The notes: generated by a model not told the origin, from the sequence alone. DNA of 64,000 nt from Carposina sasakii (GCA_014607495.2 CP053167.1:11408001-11472000), one strand, 5' to 3'. Shown: positions 23,911 through 36,005, counted from the first letter of the stretch. Translations and numbers: made by a program.

Positions 23911-24520
23911 GACAGATTGGTGTAATTGGTTGAGAATCGGCTGTGTCGAATACTGGTAGGTGCAAAGATTGATGATTAATATGATGTTGTTTTCGAGTCA
24001 TGGATTTTTCTATACAGGGTGATTTTTGGTCGTCAACGTTCCCGAAAACTACGGAATCTCCTCATCATCACGATCATTTTTCTCCATGGAAGCATACCTG
24101 GGAAGTGTCTGGTTTCCAAAATATTAGGGTCCAAAGTTGAGTAAATAGACTGCGTTTTTCTGCATAAATGCACATAGACACGCGTAGCAGGATTTTTTCA
24201 CGAAAAATAATTAATATCTGTCTATAAAAAAACTAACATAAACACTAGACACTATAAATTTCGCACGATCAAGGAATTTAAAAAATTTTTTCAAAAAAAA
24301 AAAAAAATTCCCAGCATTTTTTTTTGGCATAAACTTACTTTATTTCATGTATAGAATACGTACCCTTCGTTAAAGGTGGCCACAAAAAAACACCCTGTAT
24401 TTAGCGATGATAGATATGCTACTCACGTATTTATAGGTATATGCCATTGCTTAGTACCCACGACACAAGACCTTAGGAATCTTAGTGTGAAACAAAGGTT
24501 AGGTTGATGTGTTGTGAATA
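23911..24520 (+). repeat. SINE family A, split by a MITE
   Basis: The head (AGATTGGTGTAATTGG...ACTGGTAGGTGCAAAG) and the 5' half of the body run to 24012. The body resumes after 24397 with GTACCCACGACACAAGACC at about 24457. The interruption is the family A MITE with a TA duplication. The head is eroded in the T-loop, so it is not a tRNA. Confidence 0.7.
24015..24397. mobile_element. MITE family A, inserted in a SINE
   Basis: Ends are CAGGGTGATTTTTGG and (inverted) CAGGGTGTTTTTTTG. TA at 24013-24014 and 24398-24399 is the target duplication. It is an inverted, nearly full-length match to 3320-3693. An A-rich run near 24295 varies in length. Confidence 0.8.
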
Positions 24521-24973
24521 TTTGCCATTATTTATTTATTAGTACAATACAATACACCCATGACTGCTTCCAAAAGAGGTAGCCAAAACTACAGTATCGT
24601 AAAGGAGATGCGCCACTTTTTGCGCGAAAATTATCTCCAAAAAATATATTATACCAAAGCGTCATAACATCATAGGCTGTTCTACGTCATCCCATCTCAC
24701 CGCTATCGAGAGACCGGAGGGCTCTGATAGACAATCTTTGGCAGACAGGTTCTCTCCTCGCCGAGGGTAGGAATAAATTAACATTCATTAAGCCGTGAAA
24801 GGCACAGGGTTTGATTACCCATTCTTCATAGCCGATGAGAGTTGGGAAAACTTATGCAAAGTTATCGCGTTTATCTTGACAAGGGCTCCTATTCGGTTAG
24901 GAGAATTATATGTTGGAAGATATTTTTGGTTCTTATTAATTATAATTAGGACCTGATATAATTTTGCATATTA

Positions 24974-25091
24974 CTTAAAGAGGACGGCTGGTAGTGACTG
25001 GATGGCAAAAATGGGAGATCGAGCCATGTGGCGTATACTAGGGGAGGCCTACGTCCAGCAGTGGACTGCAATAGGCTGACGACGACGACGA
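24974..25091 (+). pseudogene. LINE (RTE-like) C-terminal fragment
   Basis: It runs from TTAAAGAGGACGGCTGGTAG through GGCCTACGTCCAGCAGTGGA to a (GAC)n tail, as at 20041-20207. Confidence 0.65.
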
Positions 25092-25105
25092 TAATTTTGC
25101 ATGGA

Positions 25106-25208
25106 ATACAGTCCAAAAGGACTGAGTAACGAGAAGAGGGATAATAGGGTCAATGGAAGAAAAGTACATATTGTTACATAGTGACAATAGGACAGGAAGA
25201 TGATGATG
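25106..25208 (+). pseudogene. LINE 3'-end scrap
   Basis: AGTAACGAGAAGAGGGATAA, then TGGAAGAAAAGTACATATTG and a GATGATGATG tail, match the LINE fragment at 15488-15685. Confidence 0.5.
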
Positions 25209-25705
25209 ACAGTCCAAAAGAACTGAGGGCTTATTTATACAGTAATGGGATATTTTCCACACACTAAACACCAATCATCTCTTTATAACAAGTAATGGTG
25301 TACGAAATAGTACGATTATGCTAATCTACTTAAACCTTTACCAGTTGAATCAATCGACAGAACTGCCAAAAGCTATAATAACCTGAAACACTCACAAGCA
25401 CAAAAAATACCAACAACAAAATAAACAACAATCAATTCAATTTATTCACAAAAAAACTCTACTAATTACGATTCCGGCCAGCGAGACGTACTGTAAACGG
25501 CGAAAATGGCGATCGATACCCGCTGGCAAAAGTGAATGATGGATCAAATTAATTAAACGATCTCATCGCGGACCCACGCCGGATGGGCGATGGGCCATCA
25601 ACAGCGAGATATTAAGCGCTTACGTATTACAGTAATAACGGCATTACTTCTTGTGCCTCCCTTACATAGAGCTAATCTTCTTAACTTGATTTAAGTGCTC
25701 TTATT

Positions 25706-25830
25706 TGTAGCCCACAGCTGGGCAAAGGCACCCCTATGCTACATCCATAACTCCCTATCCCGGGCCTCGTCCGTCCACCCTGGTAAAAAATAATCGAGGT
25801 CATTCCTTCATCTCCGTCTGGGTTTATCCC
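25706..25830 (-). repeat. LINE 3'-end fragment
   Basis: TAGCCCACAGCTGGGCAAAG and CTCCCTATCCCGGGCC resemble the minus-strand LINE end also found at 55370-55480 (CCCAGTGCTGGGCAAAGGCC). Confidence 0.5.
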
Positions 25831-26308
25831 TTTAATGCTCTTAATAAAAAATAAGTAAAAATATATAGGTAATATATATTCAAAACTACAGCTATTTTAT
25901 ATTTTAGAGTTCATGGCTTGGCGTATAGCCCTGCACAGGTCAGACCCTTTTAGTCCACGATTTCAATATTATCTATCTGTCCCTACAGAGTGCTTCTCTT
26001 TCTTACACTAACGTCAGAAAAGGAAGACAAACTAATACTAAATAAACTGATCGTTCTACTAGAGTATATAGTGTTCTGTGGTTCTAATCGCTTAACCTCA
26101 GAGACAGTGATCGACGTTAGCACCCGTTAATCTATGTATTATATTGCAGTGTAATTCATCTTGGTCTAAAAACACGAGGCGACGGTTAGTAAATAAAATA
26201 ACGATGTTAAAACACCGTTAACGTCGCCAGTGAATAGCCGAAAAGTATAAAGAATAAAGTTCTAAATTCCCATGTTAGAAAGGCGGGAGAAATTGCCTTA
26301 AAGCCCAT

Positions 26309-26657
26309 CGTTCATCGCCAACTAAACTAAGTTTATCTTAGCTCACATTAGATAAGTCAGTTTTTCATACATATGCGTCCATTGCAACTACGCATATATG
26401 AATATCGTCATCCTCGTCAGCCTACTGCAGTCCACTGCTTCACATAGGCCTTCCTCAGGCCTTACAACAAGGCTTTAACTGCCATAGGGTGGTTTCTGCG
26501 CGTAGTCACCACGCTGGACATGCAGGTTGGTGACCGACCGCAGTGTGATTTTCGGAATATGTTATCCTTAAACTTTACCACTAAATTTATATGAATATGA
26601 TACTTGGAAATATGGCTCAACTATGCGAGCTAAGCTAAACAAACTTAGTTTAGTTGG
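26309..26657. repeat. inverted-repeat-bounded segment
   Basis: CGCCAACTAAACTAAGTTT at the left is the exact inverse of AAACTTAGTTTAGTTGGCG at 26639-26657; similarity extends further inward with a small gap (TAGCTC). A LINE scrap at 26407-26556 lies between the arms. Probably a small DNA element that took an insertion. Confidence 0.5.
26407..26556 (-). repeat. LINE (RTE-like) 3'-end fragment
   Basis: CGTCATCCTCGTCAGCCTAC, CAGTCCACTGCTTCACATAG and TAGTCACCACGCTGGACAT match 16030-16256 and, inverted, 27600-27731. Confidence 0.6.
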
Positions 26658-27316
26658 CGGCGGTATAAAATCGGTTTTAAGATTAGGTATAGCTCATGAT
26701 ACTCTCGGAATGAGACACCATTTTATACTACGTGATTTGAAAAGCTCCTCACTGTATCGACTCCATGATCCATGCCCACCCCAATGTGCACGAACAGCCG
26801 CTGTTTTCGGTCAACTTAGAAGGTTATTGACCTCATCCATATAAAGGACCCTTGGTTAGTGGACTAAACAAACTAAGTTAGCAAGTAAATAGGATGGGTA
26901 AAGAGGAAACTAATGTAAAGGTAGAAAATCCAAATAAGTAACGAGCAATTCATACATATGTACGAGTATGTAGTAGATGATACGATTATTTATGACATTC
27001 TAGTGACTAGAATCTAGTCTATAGTTATAAGTAACAAGGCAAACGTTTGTCTTATATTTACTCGCATGCCAATGAAGGAATGTGGATGGTACAAGGCGAA
27101 GAGGAAGATCAAAGAAGTGTTGTATAGCTCCTGTTGTGTTATGATTTGCGCGTACTACTGTGAATGACTATCTAGATTACGGCTCACCGAAGCATATGGA
27201 AAATGCAGTAATAGTTACTTTAACAGCTGGAGCAATAATAGCCATGTCGTAGGTTTGAACCAGTTCGCTGATATATCGGAGATCTATGTCATATTTTTTT
27301 ATAAACTTATATTATT

Positions 27317-27548
27317 GACGGCCGATTGGTCTAGTAGGTAGTGACCCTGCCTGCGACGCCATAGGTCCTGGGTTCGAATCCCGGTAGGTGTAAACATTGA
27401 TATGATGAATATCGATGTTTGTTTCCGAGTCATGGATGTTTCTATACTTATCTATGTATTTGTATACCGTTACTTAGTACCCACGACACAAGACCTTAGG
27501 GATCTTAATGTGGGACTAGGTTAATGTGTTGTGTAGTGTGTGAATATT
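27317..27548 (+). repeat. SINE family A, full-length copy
   Basis: This is the best copy. The head GGCCGATTGGTCTAGTAGGTAGTGACC...GGTTCGAATCCCGGTAGG carries A- and B-box-like pol III sequences. The body CATTGATATGATGAATATCG...GTACCCACGACACAAGACC follows, ending in GT-rich sequence. The head has no good acceptor stem. Confidence 0.75.
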
Positions 27549-27599
27549 ATTATTATATATTTTATAATTATGATCGCATATTGTCGCGATTACATATTT

Positions 27600-27731
27600 A
27601 TCCCATATTGTCACCAACCCGCCTGCCCAGCGTGGTGACTATGGGCAAATACCCTCCATGGCAGTCTTGTGGCGTGCCCTGGGGGAGGCCTACGTCCAGC
27701 AGTGGACTGCAATAGGCTGATGATGATGATT
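27600..27731 (+). repeat. LINE (RTE-like) 3'-end fragment
   Basis: CACCAACCCGCCTGCCCAGC, then GGCCTACGTCCAGCAGTGGA and the (GAT)n tail at 27718-27730. Same family as 16030 and 26407. Confidence 0.65.
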
Positions 27732-28811
27732 GTCAATAAGACAGAATGGTTAAATACAACGTTACAATATATGTGTTATTATTCTCTTCAGTAAGTTCTA
27801 GCTATTCCATTTTGAAAACACAGCTGTGTGCATCTATGTGTGTATGGTACGAGTATGTATTAAAACCCTCTCGTCATGTGTCGCCGGTGGAAATTCCTTG
27901 CGATCTTAATTTCCTTCCAAACGCCGCGTCACAAATAGCAGTTAGCAGCGATTGGAAATTAACTGGCAACCTTCGGTACAAGATGCGAATTATATGAATG
28001 TGAACATACATATGTACTTACCTAAATATAGGTAAATAAGGTAAGTTTTGTCTTAAGTCAATATCGGCTCTTAGAGGCTGTGTAACTTTTTTTAAGATTA
28101 ATTTTCATAAAGTTCTTAATTTCGAAAACCCGCTTACTCCACCGTTCATCGGTTCTACTACAGATGTGACCGGGAGTTATAATCAGTGGTCGGAGTAGGT
28201 ATATTGATTTTACATACTTGCGTCATGATATCATAACATGGACATGCATTTTTTCCGGAATGTACCGGAGTTTCTAAAAACTAGCAGCATAGCGTTGAGA
28301 GTATTGATACATTTTTAACTAGTTTCATGTAATAATTTCGAAGTTTCGGTATTTTTATTTTATTTTTATCATAATAATCCGGAAACTCGGAGGCGTATCC
28401 ATATTAACATATACGTTTGATGTCAATGACCTTAATTCAATATACCTACTCCGAACACTGGTTATAATACACAAGTGTATTCACAAACAAATTAGTTAAA
28501 AACTACTAAATAAACAATATACCTACAAAAATACAATAAGTAAAAGCGCAACCTTGATGAAAATATATGTCTAGCTGGGTACCTACTTATGTAAAACGTA
28601 CGTAATGTACGCATCCCTCGGGGTATCTCAGTAAGGGCTGTTATTAATATAATTTATTGCATTTCGGCCTTCATTTACGTTAACAAACGTTCCTATTCTA
28701 TTCTCCAGAATAACATATTGTTAGGTTATATTAGGTTTTTGTTCTACATCACGATTCAGTCATCAAAACTGAAAAACTGCGCGTGACATTTTCATAATTT
28801 GTGCAAGGTAT

Positions 28812-29057
28812 GAAAACGTAACATAAGGGGTATCTATGGAAATGCTATGAAAAAACCCCACGTAACCTGTGCCTGATTTTTTTTTTACTTTAAATCAAAG
28901 GTTTATTTTTACAGACATGGACAAATCCAAAACGTCTGAGGAATGTTTCTCAAATCTGGAATCTCGAATAATTTTTTGTACGTTTAATTTCTAGACTCTG
29001 TGAACAGGTTCTTATTTAACAACATTTCACTAAACATACTCCTTCTGTTACAGCCTG
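28812..29057. mobile_element. MITE family B, diverged copy
   Basis: The left arm CGTAACATAAGGGGTATC is eroded. The right arm TAAACATACTCCTTCTGTTACAGCCTG ends before TA. Inverted relation and length agree with the intact copy at 62438-62695. Confidence 0.55.
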
Positions 29058-29871
29058 TATATACAAGACGTGTCAATTCACCGATTTTGGTAAACTGTAG
29101 GCATGCTTAGCATTGGCTATCAACCAAAAATAAAATGATGATGATGATCTCCGACCGTATTTCGGCCAAGGCGACCAATCTCTGCGGAGATTGGTCAGGT
29201 ACGCAGGAGATATTATAGTGCACAAGTGTGTGCGCTAACACAGATGCACTCTCTATTCCGTTACTCTCATAGTCCGATGGGACGGAAAGCCGACACGACC
29301 GGAGAGAGATCAGGCGCAGGATCAACAGTTTTACGTGCTTTCCGAGGCACGAGCTAAGTGACAATTTTGCAACATTAAAATCTGTACATGAAATAAATTC
29401 ATTAATAATAATTGTTAAGTATCGGTAAATAAAATAATAGTCATATCCTTCAACTCTATAATCGTTAAAGATTGCAAAGTATCCAACTAATTAACTCTTC
29501 AAGCGAAAGGAACTCAAAATAAAATGGTCTTTGCATTAATAGAACAATCTAATTTATGACTGCCACCAAAGTTAAACTTCGAGTTAAAATTAATCTTTAA
29601 GCTGCGTTATACGACTCGAAATTGAAGTTTGCAAGGGTTGAAAAGACGCCATTGAGCTTGACGAGTTCGCCAACTCTGCCCGAGTCGCCCTATAAATATT
29701 AACGACACTGTCGGATTTATTGTTTCACTCAGTTTCCTAGCAAAAAAGTAATAATGTCGAAAATTGAATAACAAAATCGTTATTTTGGAGATTTAAAACC
29801 GTTTTATGGCTTCCAAATTATAGTTATGTGGCTACTACTCATTCGATAAAAAAAATATAAGTACCTATACA
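29058..29871. other. no gene identified; TATA-like element
   Basis: GC-balanced patches and A+T-rich stretches. A TATAAATA at 29691 with a TCAGT about 40 bp later and an ATG at about 29754 is followed after five codons by a stop, so I do not call a gene. Confidence 0.35.
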
Positions 29872-29960
29872 TATAGACACGGCTGTGTTTCCGAAATGGG
29901 GTAGCCGGAACCGCAGGATCATAAAGGAAATCCCACAGCCGTTTAGCACAGCGGGGAAAG
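29872..29960 (+). repeat. repeat family R, 5' part
   Basis: ATAGACACGGCTGTGTTTCC, then GAAATGGGGTAGCCGGAACC and CACAGCCGTTTAGCACAGCG. About 90 bp of the family. Confidence 0.6.
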
Positions 29961-31077
29961 CGATAGGGAACAGTAAAAAATATTTAAAATACGTCAGAAT
30001 TCGACATGGCTAATTACAATCATTATACAGGAAAGACCCTTAATAATAGAAATTGCATCTTTCAGTTCTTCTGATGCCTTTTTTATCCAAGTCCACAACT
30101 AAAAATAGCTAGTATCTTTGCCAACAAACAAACAGCACACATATTATTACTGCGATCGTTCAAAATGCGTCTACAATAATTTTTCGCGAGCACAAACATA
30201 GGCGCCTCTCAGCATAATGGTTTGTACAAACATAGGGATCAATGGACAAATATTACCTTATACTTTGCAGGCATATGGGTAAAATTAGAGCGGGATACTG
30301 TACACAATATCCATTTAACAGAAAGGGACGGGGAATGAAGACTGCTACAACGCGTAGACTGGCGCCACCAACTTTTGTTAATCTACATGTATGCGTACAT
30401 TTTCTAGTGTTCTGCCGCCCTGGTAGTGTTGAGCAGTACACTGAACGGATATTTGATACTGCAGTACACTGAACGGATACTTGATATTTTCAAGTGCTTA
30501 CTTTGTGAGGAGAAACAACACTGGCTTCAGTTTGTGTATTCGCGAGTATAACTGGTTAAATAACTTATAGTCTAATTAGAATGCTTGCTTATTGATTAAA
30601 CTGATAAACAGGAAAAAGGTACATAACCAATTTTTTCTTATAGAAAATAATAATGACATCAGCAGGTACATACATAATTTCCGTGGGGATTGCCTAAATC
30701 ACGACAATGTCCTTCGACACGCGAGGACTAATCTATTTAATTAAAACGCCTCTATAACTGGGGTGTGGCTACAGTATTTTACGTTCTTCTGGTACTTTTA
30801 TTTGAAAAGTTCTGAGGGGTACTACGTCAGGTTCGTTAAGATACTTTTTATATAAATTTTAATGCTTACATATTTTGTGAGAATCGGAACTATATAGTTG
30901 CGTCAATATTTAGTTAAATAGACGAGGTTATTGGGAACAGAACTTACCAAATAGAACCACACCATCACGAACAGTCACTAGCAACAGACGACTTACCTGA
31001 AAGTATGTAAATAAATAAATTAGACAAATCAAATCAATATTTAATTGTATCAGGCGTCACTATTCGGAAGTTCAAAT
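29961..31077. other. no recognisable feature; small tandem duplication
   Basis: A roughly 27-bp unit, GCAGTACACTGAACGGATA(T/C)TTGATA, occurs twice at 30431-30485. Otherwise nothing recognisable. Confidence 0.4.
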
Positions 31078-31275
31078 CTCTATTGAGGGGTCGCCCACTA
31101 AATAAATAGCATATATAGCCCATAAATAGCAGCTATGTATTTATGGTTGCATGCTAGGTGCTTGGATCTGGCTTCTCGTTGCGACTGTAGTGTCTTGTGT
31201 TCGTGATCATGAGTCGGCAGATCCGAGGGTCAGCGGAGGGTGTAGGGCCCGGTGGTGGGCGACCCCTCAATAGAG
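31078..31275. mobile_element. MITE C: 198 bp with perfect 21-bp inverted ends
   Basis: Left end CTCTATTGAGGGGTCGCCCAC is the exact inverse of the right end GTGGGCGACCCCTCAATAGAG. AAAT borders both sides (31074-31077 and 31276-31279) and may be the target duplication. The interior is more GC-rich than its surroundings and non-coding. Superfamily not identified. No second copy in the window. Confidence 0.75.
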
Positions 31276-31518
31276 AAATCAAATCAACTTAAAACAAATT
31301 AATAAATAATTTTCACTCGGGTGAAACAAAAATTTTATTCATTTTCTTATTAATATTTATAATATTTTTAATACAATATGTCTAACTGAATGAAAAAAAC
31401 AAATCAAATCAAATTAATCACGTACAGTATGTAGTTACTAATCTCAGCCAAAATAGTGAGATATAATTAAAATAGAAAAACCAGAATAAGAATCACAAAC
31501 AAGTGACAATAAAACAAC

Positions 31519-31759
31519 TGTAACAATTAGTTATCCAGAGACAATATCCTATCTTTTTAAAAGTCACTCATGACTCCGGTTCGCGCGTCTTTATTTTTTT
31601 TTTTTTGGCGGCCATTCGAGAAGCGACAGTTGCCGGTATTTTGTTATAGTGTAAGTGTATGCTTCCATTGCTTTTTGTTAATTAGAATTTAGAGTTACTC
31701 AATATAATATTGTTAATGAAGTTAATGGATTTTATTGCTATTTCATCTGAGCTTTTTCA
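31519..31759 (+). repeat. gypsy left LTR
   Basis: Starts TGTAACAATTAG and ends GAGCTTTTTCA; 241 bp. It differs from the right LTR only within the T-run near 31592-31606. It should hold the promoter; no strong TATA box is visible. Confidence 0.95.
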
Positions 31760-31874
31760 ACTCAGAATTGGGATAAAATCCTGATAACGCCCACAGATAA
31801 CAGTGTTATATTGGGAGATTATTATATTAACTGGTTGTGTAACGTTAAAATATTACGCGCATAAGTAAGATAAA
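31760..31874 (+). promoter_or_regulatory. gypsy 5' leader; primer-binding site unclear
   Basis: This 115-bp stretch lies between the LTR and the first ATG. A primer-binding site normally starts TGG within a few bases of the LTR. The nearest TGG is at 31769-31771 (TGGGATAAAATCC), nine bases away. I cannot match it to a tRNA 3' end from memory. Confidence 0.4.
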
Positions 31875-34800
31875 ATGGACAACAAGAATCGTGAAACCAG
31901 TCATCGTCGGCTAAATACACCACCTCGTGGGTTAAGTTCGAGATTAGGTAGCAGTGAGATGCCTAGGAATCCGACTCATAATTCACGCCGAAGTCGTAGC
32001 CACAGCCGGCGCACGAACATACGCCGTAGTCGTAGCCGATGTATGAATACCCGACCTAGCCAACGCCACAGTCGTAGCCAAAGTCGGCGCACAAGTGCTC
32101 GACGTAGCCGCAATAGGAGTAAGGTTTATAATTTACATGAACGAGAAGAACAACTTGCCCTTGAACGAGAGCGATTGCAAATTCTAGAAGACGAAGTACG
32201 CAAGGAGCGGGATCGGCACGAACGACGCAGGCGTTTAGACGCCGTGACAACTATTCATGATTGTCGAGAGTCAGCTCCTAGTTATCGTGATGGTCCAGAA
32301 GAAGATAAAGGTTCACCAACGCGCAAGAGGTCGAGGTATGATGAATCTTCTGCATTTTTTGAGGATTTTCTAAAAGTGTTAAAGAATAATTTAGGACATC
32401 GTGAATCGTTTCCTATTTTAAACAACGTTATTCCAGAGTTTGATCCGCTTTCTAAAGAGCAAACAATTAATGTATGGATAAATAAGGTAGATGAATGTTC
32501 CGAGATTTACGGTTGGACTGATAGGCAAACGATTCACTATGCTTTGCCAAAGCTTATTGGCCACGCTAAAACCTGGTACCAAGGCTTGCCCTCTCTCAAG
32601 CACACTTGGCCTGTGTGGAAACAGATGCTAGTAGAATCATTCCCAGCGACCGAAAACTACGCTGAATTGTTAACAGAAATGCTTGAAAAGAGGGTGCGCC
32701 CTGGTGAGTCTTTAGAATTGTATTTCTTTTCCAAACTAAATTTATTAAATCGTTGTAAAATTTTCGGAAAACAAGCAGTGGATTGTATAGTTTACGGGAT
32801 AGATGATAGAGGTGTACGTGTAGGCGCCCAAGCGGCAAAATTCGAAAAGCCAGAAGACGTGTTAGATTTTTTTAAGTCTGTCAAGGGACAAACTAAATAT
32901 AATATAGATTTTAAACGGGAAAATAAGGATAAACGTTTTACTAATGTTACCTCTACAGCAGGCAGCACAAATAAAAATAATGAGACTACAATCAATAAAA
33001 TTCGATCTAGATCGGAATCTATTACTTGCTATAACTGTAAAGCATTGGGACACCCTAGTTTTAAATGCCCGAAGCCCTTGATTAAATGTCAAAACTGTCA
33101 CTTGTTAGGACATGAAGTAGGTGAGTGTCCCAGAAATAAAAATAAGATTGACCCTTATCTGAATAAAGATAAAAATGTTTTAGAGGTCTCCATTGAAAAC
33201 AGTGCCAATGATAAATATAAAATTTCGATTAAAATAAACAATACTGTTATACATTGTCAAGTAGATCTGGGAAGTGAGGCCACTTTAATTCGCGAGAGCG
33301 ATGCCCGGAAGCTAAATTTAACTTGGTATTCTGTAGATGGTCCGTTTTTAAGAGGGTTAGGAAATGTACCTTACTTACCTAAAGGTCGTGCATTAGTCTC
33401 AATAGATGTGCAGGGCGTTTTAGAGGAAATGGTCGAAATATTCGTTGTAGATGACTCCCTTATAAACACTCCAGTACTATTAGGTCATAGCTATACGGAA
33501 AGGCCCAGTATACGTATAGTCAAGACAGCAACTGACTTGCATTTCGAACGGGTAAACGTGGGTCCAGAACTTAAAATAACTTTGTCGTCTCTAAATGATA
33601 TAATTATCGCGGTAGGGGAAATGAAAGCTATACCGGTTAAATCAGGTAGCTTAAATACTGGTAGTATATATGTAGACGGATGTGTCAGGGGTCGTATCGG
33701 AGAAGAATACTACTTACTTCCTGGCGAATATCAACTCGAACAAGGTGAATGTCGCCTGTTGATACACAACGTTAGTAATAAGACTATTAAATTCACAGAG
33801 GGTACACTCATTACTCGTTCACGTCTTTTATCTCTGAATAAGAGCGTGTTTAGATTAACTACTGTAGAAAACGTATGTCAAAAAAAAATCGAAATTAATT
33901 TTGGGGATCAATTAACGCCTTCTGAGAGGCTTAAATGCGAACATATATTAAGTTTATACAAAGATTGCTTTTCAACGGGGTTACATGATTTGGGCTATAC
34001 TACCGTTGCAGAAATGGAAATAAATCTTAGAGATTCTACCCCCGTTGTATATAGGCCATACCGTCTGGCGCACTCAGAACGCAAGCATGTTCAAAAAATG
34101 GTAGAGGAGATGGTTGCGCACGGAATAGTACGTGAATCCAATTCGCCCTACGCTAGTCCAATAGTGTTAGTGCAGAAAAAGTCTGGCGAAAAGCGGTTAT
34201 GCGTGGATTATCGCGCTTTAAATAACCGTACTAAAAGAGACCATTATCCTCTACCACGAATTGAGGATCTCTTAGACCAATTGGCAAATCAAATTTATTT
34301 TACGTCCTTAGACTTAGCGTCAGGGTATCATCAAATACCTATTGCAGAGGAGTCTCGTGAAAAAACAGCATTCGTCACACCCGACGGGCAGTATGAGTAT
34401 ACCCGCATGCCTTTTGGGTTGGCGAATGCTCCAGCTGTATTTCAGCGGGTTATTCATAAGGTTCTTAATAAAGCAAGTGTAGGATACGTCATTATCTACA
34501 TGGATGACATCCTTATTCCTGCGAAAACCGTTGATGAGGGACTGCAGCGTCTCGAGGAAGTTTTAGGCTTACTACGGGAAGCAGGGTTAACACTTAAAAT
34601 GGAGAAATGTAAATTTTTATACAAACGTATAGAGTTTTTGGGCTTCGAAATCGATAAAGATGGAATTAGACCTGGCTCTCAAAAGATTGCTGCAGTCTCC
34701 AAATTTCCGGTGCCTCGAAATCAACACGAAATAAGAAGATTTATTGGTTTAGCGAGCTTCTTTCGAAGATTTATTATGAATTTCGCTTTGATTTCGAGGC

Positions 34801-36005
34801 CACTTACTAGGCTCTTACAAAAAGATGTTCCATGGAAATGGAGCGAGGCAGAGGGTAATTCATTTGAGACACTAAAGCGCGCACTTATTGAAAGACCTGT
34901 TTTGGCTTTGTACGACCATAGTGCGGAAACACAACTACATACGGACGCCAGCAAACTAGGTCTAGCTGGTATATTAATGCAAAGAACTAATTCTAAACCA
35001 TGGCGGCCAGTTGCCTATTATAGCCGTCAGACCACTGCAGAGGAACAAAGGCTTCACTCGTTTGAACTGGAGACACTCGCAGTAGTAAATGCATTAAGTA
35101 AGTTTCGAACACATCTCATTGGAATTGGATTCACCATTGTTACTGACTGTAATGCTTTGCGTTCAACATTCACGAAAAGAGACTTAGTCCCGCGCATATC
35201 CAGGTGGTGGATCCAGTTTCTGGAATATGACTGTAAGGTTGAATATCGTCCAGGGGAGAAAATGGCACATGTTGACGCACTTAGTAGGGGCCCTGTTGCC
35301 ACAGAACCAGAAGCGCCACATACTATCGATATTTTGACAGTTAATACAGAAGATTGGATTTCCACCGCGCAAGGTGCGGATGAGGAAGTAAAACGTATAA
35401 AAGAGATATTGGAAGATCCTGAATCGCCTAAAATCATGGCAGTATTAAATGACTATAAATTAAAAAATGGGCGTGTGTTTAGGGTTATAGATGGAGAATC
35501 CCTACGATGGGTGGTACCGAGGGGCGTACGTTGGCAAGTACTCAAAGCTAACCACGATAATGTAGGACATTTTGGGTTCGATAAAACTCTACAACGGATC
35601 CGTTCGTCATTTTGGTTTCCCAAAATGAGAAAATTTGTACAAAAATATGTGTCAGCATGCTTGGAATGTGCTCACCATAAGGTACCTAGTGGGTGTAAAG
35701 AGGGATTTCTTAATCCAATACCAAAACTTGACATACCTCTTCACACACTGCATGCGGATCACCTTGGACCTTTCCCACGTAGCAAACGTGGAAATTTATA
35801 TATTTTAGTAATTGTTGACGCTTTTACCAAATACGTTAACTTGTCACCAGTCCGAAGTACTAAGTCTAAAGCTAGCATAAAAGTTTTTAAGACATTCTTT
35901 AGTTATTTTGGTACGCCAACACGACTCATCACAGATAGGGGTACTAGCTTCACCAGCAAGAAGTTTAAATCTTTTATTCAATCCACCGGTATTAAGCATA
36001 TATTA
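31875..36005 (+). CDS. gypsy gag-pol polyprotein, 5' part (cut in integrase)
   Basis: Starts ATG at 31875; 1,377 codons before the insertion. Order of parts: an Arg/Ser-rich stretch (about residues 20-85), a charged predicted coiled coil (about 88-125), and a Gag capsid-like region (about 178-340). Two CCHC zinc knuckles follow (CYNCKALGHPSFKC about 385-398 and CQNCHLLGHEVGEC about 405-418). The aspartic protease has VDLGSEATLI (Asp about 464; DLG instead of the usual D-S/T-G). The reverse transcriptase has LCVDYRALN and YMDD (about 875-878), then RNase H (TDAS, Asp about 1024). The integrase has an HHCC zinc finger (His about 1227 to Cys about 1264) and the first two catalytic Asp (about 1295 and 1354). 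The third catalytic residue is on the far side of the DIRS insert. Reading on into the insert adds nine foreign codons and a stop at 36030-36032. Confidence 0.95.

Noticed and set aside
27317..27395. possible tRNA gene
   Set aside because: It is the head of SINE A; the acceptor stem does not pair.
29691..29760. TATA box, initiator-like TCAGT and ATG
   Set aside because: Spacing is about 40 bp and the ATG is followed by a stop after five codons.
30431..30485. two copies of a roughly 27-bp unit as a possible CRISPR-like or satellite array
   Set aside because: Only two adjacent copies without spacers; a simple tandem duplication.
32056..35437. several minus-strand frames of 60-127 codons
   Set aside because: They are antisense shadows of the gypsy gag-pol frame.
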